Source: Silurus meridionalis
Taxonomy: Eukaryota > Chordata > Actinopteri > Siluriformes > Siluridae
NCBI RefSeq assembly: GCF_014805685.1
Contig: NC_060887.1
Location: 33,150,463 to 33,214,462 of the forward strand
Length of the DNA stretch: 64,000 bases
Direction: 5' to 3'
Below, piece after piece: positions 55,435 through 64,000 of this stretch. Positions within the stretch are counted from its first letter, which is position 1. Every line of letters starts with the position of its first letter. A model generated the notes under the pieces. That model was given only the letters and a program-made list of their open reading frames with translations, searched no databases and was not told the DNA's origin. The translations under genes and the position numbers were made by a program.

Positions 55435-56033
55435 CACTATATGGTCAAAGTATTGGGACACCTAACTTTTCCAGCCAGATGTGGTTCTTCCCCAAACTGT
55501 TACCACAAAGTGAGAGGCACAGAATTGTATATGGTGTCTTTAGATGCAAAACCATTAACATTATCCTTCACTTGAACTAGGAGAGTCAAACCTGTTCCAG
55601 CATGACAATGCCCCTGTGCACAAAGCCAGCTTCATGAAGATCCCACAAGCCATCAGGCTCCTCAATTCACAGAACTGAAATGGAACTCACACACACACAC
55701 ACTCACTCACTCACTCAACTGTGTGTTACCGAACTGTACAACCTGAACTTAACACACACTTAACACACACTTACACTCATTATTCATCTCTATTCATTCC
55801 ACCACCATTTATTTATTTATTATTTATACTTAACCATATTACACTGTTTACTGATTACATGCTTTTTTTGCACCTCTCGACTGCTGCTACTGCTGTTTTT
55901 GCACTGCATTGTGTTTGTTTACATATAATCTTGGTTATAGTTTTTATAGTCCTCTTTGCACAGTATTGTATATTCAAAGTATACAGTAGGTTTACTGGTC
56001 GGTGCTATCTTGTGTTATGTGTATTGTCTTGTG

Positions 56034-56092
56034 TTGTCTGTCTGTCTGTACTGTCTGTCTATCTGTTTGTACTGTCTGTCTGTACTGTTTTT
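56034..56092 (+). repeat. Imperfect (CTGT)n
   Basis: Runs of CTGT separated by ACTGT and ATCTGT variants, inside the LINE 3' untranslated region. Confidence 0.85.
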
Positions 56093-56140
56093 CGTCTGCA
56101 CTGTTTGCACTAGGTTGCACATGATGCACTTTATGTTGCT

Positions 56141-56189
56141 TTGTGTTGTGTTGTGTTGTGTTGTGTTGTGTTGTGTTGTGTTGTGTTGT
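56141..56189 (+). repeat. (TTGTG)n pentanucleotide repeat
   Basis: About ten clean copies of TTGTG within the LINE 3' untranslated region. Confidence 0.95.
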
Positions 56190-56280
56190 AGCTCTATGTT
56201 GTTAAGTGTAGCACCAGGGTTCTGGAGAAACGGTGTCTCGATTTTACTGTGTACTGTGTACCACTGTGTATAGTAGAAAT

Positions 56281-56543
56281 CAAGTCAAGTCAAGTCAAGT
56301 TTATTTCTATAGCGCTTTTCACAACAGACATTGTCTCAAAGCAGCTTTACAGAAATTAACAGTTAAGGTGAATGGTGTGCATTTATCCCTGATGAGCAGC
56401 CATGGCGACTGTGGCAAGGAAAAACTCCCTTAGATGTTATGAGGAAGAAACCTTGAGAGGAACCAGACACAAAAGGGGAACCCATCCTCATTTTAGTGAC
56501 ATCAAGAGTTTGATCATAAATCTTTCAACAATACAGAACAATG
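56281..56543 (-). mobile_element. L2-type 3'-end element with 5-bp target duplication
   Basis: Minus-strand copy with a clean (CAAGT)n tail on this strand, TTTCTATAGCGCTTTTCACA, ACAGACATTGTCTCAAAGCA and CATGGCGACTGTGGCAAGGA, very close to the LINE end at 19227. GAAAT occurs on both sides (56276-56280 and 56544-56548), and removing the insert restores the LINE 3' end wording GAAATGACAATA. Confidence 0.88.
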
Positions 56544-56870
56544 GAAATGACAATATAAACCTCTTGACTTGATCATGCTTTACATGAACATTTTTGGGTT
56601 AATTGGAGAGCTGACTGCACCCCAGGCCCCCTCACCTCACCCACATCAGTACCTCACTTTACAAACACCCTTGTGTCTAAATGAGCACAAATGTCCACAA
56701 GCTCACTCTAAAATCTAGTGCAACATCTTCCCAGAAGAGTGGAGGGAATTATAAGAGCAAACTCCAAAGCAAATTCCTAAATATGGAATGTGATGCTCAA
56801 AAAGCACATACCATGCTTAAGACCAGGTGTCTATTGTATGTATATACAATAACATTATTGGACATATTAT

Positions 56871-58324
56871 ACACTACTAATTTGAAATTCATAGTTTTTT
56901 TTATTATAAAAGATTATTTCAAAAAATAACCACATTGTTTTAATGTTTCCCCCCATTTTCATACTAAAAATTTAGAAAGAAAAAACTAAATATGGCAATA
57001 TCATAAAAATAGGACCCTATAGGACCAAACCTTTTTTTTTTTGGTTCAGGTAATACATTTTCAGGCTTGTCTTCTCCCTTTGGTATAAATACAATAGTGA
57101 CACATTCAGTAGCATGGTTCTTGTGTGTTCTCTAACAGCAATTAGTTAAGAATTGTATATTACATGCGTATAATGCGGATGGGGGAAGAGCTGTACTCCT
57201 GTGAGCTCTGAGATCAACTTCCCTGGCAAGACCTGAGTCTATAATCCCATTTACTCCTGCAAACATGCAAATGAAATAAATCCCCTCAAACCCCAGTGAG
57301 CCAGGTGGAATTAATGAAGAGAGTCAGAGAGAGAGAGAGAGAGAGAAATGGTATTACATATAGGAGGGACGGGGTGAAATATCAGGCTAAATAGAAATAA
57401 AAAGAAATTAGATCAGCATGGCGATTGCTTGCTTTTGTTGGTAGACTTCCTACCTCAACAGTTTCAGCATGTTTTATTGTCAACTAGACTGCCTTTTTGT
57501 CCACCACTGAGGCAGACAAATCATTACAAAAAGGCAGAATGACACTTTTAACACTAGTGTCATAAGAATAGACCTCTATGGCCTGTAAGGAGCTGACAGT
57601 AGAAGAGAGTGGTCCTGACATGTGGAAACTCTAATGCAAAAGAGTCGCTCGAAGATGAAGATAACTGCATGAAACCTAATGGGCCTTATCACACTGTCAT
57701 TCCTTTAGCTCTTAAGCATCAGGCTTTTATAAATGAGGATCCTTCGCTTAAATGAGGCAGCCAGAAACATTCAAGGATTCCTCAGTCACCACAGAATGAC
57801 TCCAGAAAGCTCCCCAGAGTAACCCAGCCTGCATTAGGGCCCAGATTGATATTGTTTAAAATGGCGGAAAATCTATTAGTTCAGGTCGATCTTCAGTTGT
57901 CGTATCAATCAAAAGTGCGCTGCCTGTGGTGGATAAGGCCAATGGCATCGGATGCAGAGGTAATAGACCGCAAGGCTACTGGCTAAAAGGGTCTGCTGAG
58001 AGAATCACTAATCAGGTAGGCATTGAATCATAACATGTCAAAATTGTTTCCTTGGGCACATGCTGGTCATTTCTGAAATTGCAAGAAATGCTCATAAATA
58101 AAGTTTGGTGGTCGAGTACACAATTTAGGTTTAGTACATTTGATGCTGCTAAGAAAAAAACACTCTGAAGATGTTTATCAGTGTAAACACTATGCACCGG
58201 TTGATTGGGGCTGTAACCCTAAACCTTTTTTGGATAGCTCAGGGTGCTTGCCTCAACACTTTTCTGATCACCAATTATACAAAATCATTAAAATTGAGAA
58301 ACATTTTATGTGAGTTAAGAAGAA
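56871..58324. other. Low-repeat DNA, possible conserved non-coding sequence
   Basis: Contains a T-run near 57031, a short (AG)n at 57326-57346, and a well-balanced stretch at 57150-58010 without recognised repeats (for example CATGCAAATGAAATAAATCC). No reading frame is convincing. Confidence 0.38.
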
Positions 58325-58462
58325 GAAAAATAGCCTTTATTTGTTACATATACTTTACAGCACAGTAAAAAAAAACATTTCTTCGCATATCCCAGCTTGC
58401 TCGAACGCTGTGATACAGGGCCCCTGGGGCACAGAGGGGTAAGAGGAATTTTGTGCCCAAGA
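58325..58462 (-). mobile_element. tRNA-derived SINE (type A), 3' part
   Basis: Complement of the type-A body: TAGCCTTTATTTGTTACATA, CTTTACAGCACAGTAA, TTCGCATATCCCAGCTTG and GCCCCTGGGGCACAGAGGGG. The tRNA head is missing. Confidence 0.75.
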
Positions 58463-58484
58463 GTTTCATCTGGCAGTACCACAT

Positions 58485-58662
58485 TTACATTTATGGCATT
58501 TGGCAGACACCTTGATCCAAAGCAACTTCGCGCAATTTTCACGCAACTATGCAGCTATAGGAAAAAGGGCCTTGCTTAGGAGTCTAGGAGTGACCGCGAT
58601 TTAAACTCGCAACCTTTGGTTCCAAAGGCTAATGCCTTAACCACTAAGCTACCAGCTCCCCC
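58485..58662 (-). mobile_element. tRNA-derived SINE (type B), complete
   Basis: Tail TTTACATTTATGGCATTTGG and CAGACACCTTGATCCAAAGC, body GCCTTGCTTAGGAGTCTAGG, B-box region CGATTTAAACTCGCAACCTT and A-box end GCCTTAACCACTAAGCTACC. Best type-B copy in the window. Confidence 0.87.
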
Positions 58663-58711
58663 CAAATGGGTTCCATTATGTAGTGTATATATGTACATCA
58701 TCAGCATCATC

Positions 58712-58905
58712 ATTTACATCTTATATTTACAGCATCTGGCAGATGCTCTTATCCAGGGGGACTTACATTTATCTTATTCATACAACAGAGCAGCTATGAA
58801 TTAAATAGCCTAGCTCATGGGCCCTGGAGCAGTTGCTTGGTGTAGCTGAGATTTGAACTCACGACCTTTGGTTCTAAAGTCCAATGTCTACAAGTAAGAC
58901 AAGCT
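58712..58905 (-). mobile_element. tRNA-derived SINE (type B)
   Basis: Tail TATATTTACAGCATCTGGCA and GATGCTCTTATCCAGGGGGA, body GGAGCAGTTGCTTGGTGTAG, B-box region GAGATTTGAACTCACGACCT; the A-box side is degraded (TGTCTACAAGTAAGAC). Same orientation as the copy 50 bp to its left. Confidence 0.82.
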
Positions 58906-59902
58906 CACTTGCTGAGGCTCCTAGTATGATTCTTCGGAGGTGGGATTATGATACTGTTGGGAATTAAATTTTTGTAATCATTCAGTACAACATCCACAGA
59001 GTGATAGTTGTTGGAATTATTAAATCATGATTCAACAATGTAAGGTCTGATCAAAGTGTACGGTAAGAGTTTGCAGAGTTGTGGATGATATTCTTCTGCT
59101 GTTGTGATTATTTTTATCCTACTCATCTCTGTTGGAAATGACAACGAGAAGATTAGATTATTGTCTGATTGCAATGTCTTTCATTGTGATGAGTTCCATC
59201 CGTTTGTCGGTGGCTGAAAGGTGTTCCTGCTGTATGAAAGTGGGATGTGGTAGGTGATGAGCAGGCATGCTGGTGGCAGAAAGACATTATAGGTTCCAGA
59301 AGTCTATGTGTGGAATGGATGCTAAGATGGATCTGCAGGTGTTAACTGCAAGGGACCTGAATCTCTATGAAAATTGCATTCTGAAAGGCAGATGATAAAG
59401 TTTTGATAGAAAAAAATAGGTAAAACAAAGCTAAAGGGTTGGCAGGCTGCAAGGGCAAGGTAAACACAAGTGAATGAAGGTAGATATGTTGGTAGAATGA
59501 AGACTGGTAGTTTGGTTTTGAGGTACTTGCACCGGGATAGGGAAATAATGGTAAAGGCAGGTTGGATTTGCACAGTGCTAAGTAGTAAATTATATAATTG
59601 TAAACCGTTCTCGTGTATCAGTGTATGTTTTTTATTAGCCAGTGTCCCTTGAATCATCATTGTGTGCAATGTAAAATAAATTCAGGGTTACTTCATGTCT
59701 CATACAGCAATTATCACAACATGAAGCTTTTCTGCAATCGAGAGTTAAGGCAAATACTTGGTTAGTCTGTGACAATTTAGCCCAAGAATTCTCTCAGCCT
59801 CGAAAAAACGTTATAAAAAAAAGTCAATGATAATAATATCAACGTTGACAACATGTATTGCAGAAATATTTCTGAGTAACTAAGTGGACTGCTTGTGGTG
59901 TT
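58906..59902. other. Non-coding DNA, nothing recognised
   Basis: About 1 kb; open frames on both strands near 59322-59669 are without motif. No repeat recognised. Confidence 0.4.
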
Positions 59903-60148
59903 CAGAGAAAAGCAATAGTTTGGCAAGAACTTGTTCGCAGACTGGCGCTCTTCAGCTTGCTCTCGGCCTTGCTGGTGTACATCGGGGTTCTCACCGGGAC
60001 TGTATTAGGGCACCACTGGGCACAGCACTCAACCAAGATCCTCACCAAAAATATTTTCATATATTTTTTTAAACATTTATACAATGTAAAAATGCTCTAT
60101 GCAGGATTCTGTTCCACAGAAAGCCTATATTTAGTTGGCATCGACTGA
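59903..60148 (+). other. Coding-like island, possible exon or pseudogene
   Basis: After a possible splice acceptor (TTGTGGTGTTCAG) the frame reads QRKAIVWQELVRRLALFSLL, SALLVYIGVLTGTVLGHHWA and QHSTKILTKN before turning AT-rich and stopping near 60148. The first 50 residues have GC-rich third positions unlike the surrounding DNA and resemble a membrane segment preceded by basic residues. I recognise no family, see no clear donor or start codon, and cannot tell an exon from a pseudogene piece. Confidence 0.25.
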
Positions 60149-60480
60149 AACAAATATGTATTATCCTTTTGGTAATGTTTCCTGCTTGATGTAGGCATAA
60201 GATCTATATGAAGTACAATACTTAACACAATCTATATTATTGGCCATTGCATTTTAAATCCAGTGGCCTGTCACAAAGTCACCTGTTGATTGCAGTCAAA
60301 AGATTATTTGTCTATTTCTAGTTTGTACCTCAGCAGTACTAATAGATAGCCAAAAGAAACAAATAAACCCTAATCATTTCTAATTGCACTTAATTTTTTT
60401 TTCACCTTATGTTCCATGATTTTTCTGTCTGAGCTGGGATTTAGAAGCGAACAGCCTTTAAATATAACTGTTAGGGCTGG
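60149..60480. other. Non-coding DNA, nothing recognised
   Basis: About 330 bp, AT-rich, no feature seen. Confidence 0.4.
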
Positions 60481-60895
60481 TTAATTGAACATCAATCTTT
60501 TTATATCTACATCCCAAAACATATAGTAAAATAACTGCCCTAGACTATTATACAGTAAACTTTCTGCAAATGTTACAATTATGGCTGAAATCTTTGAACT
60601 GATCTCATTTGAAAGCACCAGAAGCATTGCCTTAACCTCAGCATCGGTAATCATCTGAACCTTTTCATCTCTGAAAATATTAATCCAGTTCACTTGGATT
60701 TGCCCAAGCTAGTTCCAGCATACCCAGCAGATCAGTATTCTGCGCAGGGACAGTAATTTTCTTTTTCATGCTGCACTTTCACATTAGTGCACTCAAACTG
60801 TGTAATTTTCTCCCCAGAATTGGGGTAACAGCTGCAGGTGTGTTTCTGTAATGAAAGAAGCTACAGAGATTTTACCAGGTGCCCCAGTGTCCCAA
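60481..60895 (-). pseudogene. Coding-like remnant of unknown origin
   Basis: On the minus strand three frames in turn give protein-like text: KHTCSCYPNSGEKITQFECT (near 60835-60775), ITVPAQNTDLLGMLELAWAN then PSELD (near 60765-60695), and WINIFRDEKVQMITDAEVKA then MLLVLSNEISSKISAIIVTF (60690-60560). The pieces follow each other closely with single-base frame changes, as in a pseudogene. I do not recognise the protein, and the coding quality could be chance. Confidence 0.28.
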
Positions 60896-61029
60896 TGTTC
60901 AGTTGTATAAGTTTATCTTGTTAATTCTTTATTTAAAATGCAACAGGATATTGTCAGAAAGTTAGGGTTATAGGATCCAAGGCAGATGCAAAAGGAGCAG
61001 GGGAGAAAGGCTGTGCAGAGCTGAATCGG

Positions 61030-61130
61030 GAAGCCGATTCAGGGAGTCGATTCAGGGAGTCGATTCCGGGAGCCGATTCCGGGAGCCGATTCCGGGAGCC
61101 GATTCAGAGAGCCGATTCAGAGAGCCGATG
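61030..61130 (+). repeat. 13-bp tandem repeat inside the LTR
   Basis: About eight units of GGAGCCGATTCCG and variants (GGAGTCGATTCAG, AGAGCCGATTCAG) head to tail. Position in the LTR suggests the U3 enhancer region, which is an inference. Confidence 0.93.
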
Positions 61131-61151
61131 TGCGCGAAGGGTGAGGATTCC

Positions 61152-61380
61152 GAGCCGAAACCAGAGCGCGTTCAGCGCGAGCCGAAACCAGAGCGCGTTC
61201 AGCGCGAGCAGAGCAGAGCCGAGCCGGAAACCGGAACACGTCCAGCGCGAGCAGAGCAGAGCAGAGCCGAGCCGAGCCGAGCCGGGAACCGAAGCGCGTT
61301 CAGCGCGAGCAGAGCAGAGCAGAGCAGAGCCGAGCCGAACCGGAAACCGGAGCGCGTTCAGCGCGAGCCGAAACCGAAGG
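61152..61380 (+). repeat. Compound repeat inside the LTR, units 27-58 bp
   Basis: Five units of 27, 27, 43, 58 and 58 bp. Each starts with GAGC pentamers (GAGCA or GAGCC, 1 to 7 of them) and ends with a block like GGAGCGCGTTCAGCGC. The growing number of pentamers explains the increasing lengths. A partial sixth unit follows. Confidence 0.92.
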
Positions 61381-61639
61381 ACAGAATGTTCAGGTCAGAG
61401 ACAACGAAACAAACAAAAGAACAAACAAACAAAACAGAATACGCTGGAGAGTGCTCAGGGCAAGCCTAAAGACAATCTGGCACTGACTGGAGGATTCAGG
61501 CGTCCTTATAAGTGCCAGAAAATCATACACCAAATCCGTGCAGCTGGTTGGGAGTGGGCGTTTCCTCTGTGGTTGAGGCGGTAATACCTGAAGTGCTCAA
61601 GCGGGCTGACAGTACCCCCGCCCAGGGCGGCCCCGACGC

Positions 61640-63985
<2,346 letters not shown>

Positions 63986-64000
63986 ATACGCACCAGGTGG

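Larger units (their letters stand above)
55642..56571 (+). mobile_element. Rex-like LINE 3' end inserted in the Tc1 copy
   Basis: Begins at the last codons of the LINE protein (PQAIRLLNSQN, then stop), followed by a (CA)n, CTGTACAACCTGAACTTAAC, a 3' untranslated region rich in CTGT and TTGTG repeats, TAGCACCAGGGTTCTGGAGA and the end GAAATGACAATATAAACCTC and TTGACTTG. The L2 element at 56281-56543 splits it. The protein end matches the LINE at 44206. Confidence 0.8.
55435..56870 (+). mobile_element. Tc1/mariner element interrupted by a LINE
   Basis: The left end CACTATATGGTCAAAGTATT follows TA. The left part runs to about 55641 (AGCATGACAATGCCCCTGTG, GCCAGCTTCATGAAGAT). The right part resumes at about 56571 (GATCATGCTTTACATGAA, GGAGAGCTGACTGCACCCCA, TCTAAAATCTAGTGCAACAT, CCAGAAGAGTGGAGGGAATT) and fades out near 56870. 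Both parts follow the order of 23577-24043 read in the opposite direction. About 60 bp near the break is missing. Confidence 0.82.
60952..61611 (-). mobile_element. Ty3/gypsy 3' LTR
   Basis: The segment starts TGTCAG and ends CTGACA, the inverted ends of an LTR. It lies at the right distance after the chromodomain of the minus-strand pol region, and is preceded on the coding strand by the purine-rich GGGCGGGGGTAC, a likely polypurine tract. At 660 bp it is mid-sized. It contains two tandem-repeat arrays. The 5' LTR and the other copy of any target duplication lie beyond the right edge, so the boundaries cannot be confirmed by comparison. Confidence 0.75.

Noticed and set aside
61030..61130. 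CRISPR-like array
   Set aside because: The repeats are 13 bp with no unique spacers and lie within an LTR of a eukaryotic element.
61128..61584. Overlapping Arg/Glu/Ala/Ser-rich proteins
   Set aside because: They arise from the tandem repeats in the LTR, which stay open in two frames because the units lack stop codons.

Overview
The window looks like nuclear DNA of a teleost fish. It is AT-rich, carries long dinucleotide to tetranucleotide microsatellites, and is packed with fish repeat families: Tc1/mariner elements, L2-, RTE- and Rex-like LINEs, tRNA-derived SINEs, DIRS and Ty3/gypsy retrotransposons. The SINE types recall those of catfish and other ostariophysans, but that narrower placement rests on recalled repeat families and is only an inference. 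I found no convincing exon of a host gene. The window reads as an intergenic stretch or a very large intron filled with transposon debris.

Layout. 1-8.2 kb: a decayed Tc1-like element (1030-2631), other Tc1 remnants, two TA-flanked MITEs and SINE scraps. 9.4-16.1 kb: two RTE-type LINE copies, L2 3'-end fragments, a SINE with a B box and a 3' AAATAAAGGC-type tail, and a tRNA-Glu-headed SINE with target-site duplications. 16.5-24 kb: L2 tails, an L2 LINE with an open 233-codon reverse-transcriptase C-terminus, an internally deleted DIRS element and a Tc1-type element. 24-30 kb: low-repeat DNA, then a Tc1 element split by an insertion. 30.2-40 kb: Tc1 derivatives, a TAG-rich tract, a second tRNA-Glu SINE and a degenerate tandem repeat. 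40.4-50.2 kb: a LINE nested in another repeat, a Rex-like LINE 3' half, a TAGA microsatellite and two LINE fragments lying tail to tail. 51-59 kb: a 5'-deleted Tc1 between identical 56-bp direct repeats, a three-level nested insertion and a SINE cluster. 59.9-60.9 kb: two short coding-like islands of unknown origin. 60.95-64 kb: a GC-rich Ty3/gypsy chromodomain element on the minus strand, running off the right edge.

How the parts relate. The tRNA-Glu SINE shares its last bases (GTGGCGACCCCTAA then AGCCGAAAGAA) with the 3' end of the RTE LINE, and its body matches the 5' end of the LINE copy at 13.86 kb. The SINE therefore appears to be a tRNA head joined to both ends of its LINE partner. The L2 LINE and the many short elements ending in GCGCTAT..AAATAAA plus TTGAC/TTGAA repeats are probably one mobilisation family. 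Almost every transposon protein is broken by frameshifts or deletions; the L2 fragment is the longest clean one.

Limits: element boundaries given without terminal repeats or target duplications are approximate, and family names come from recalled motifs, not from a search.
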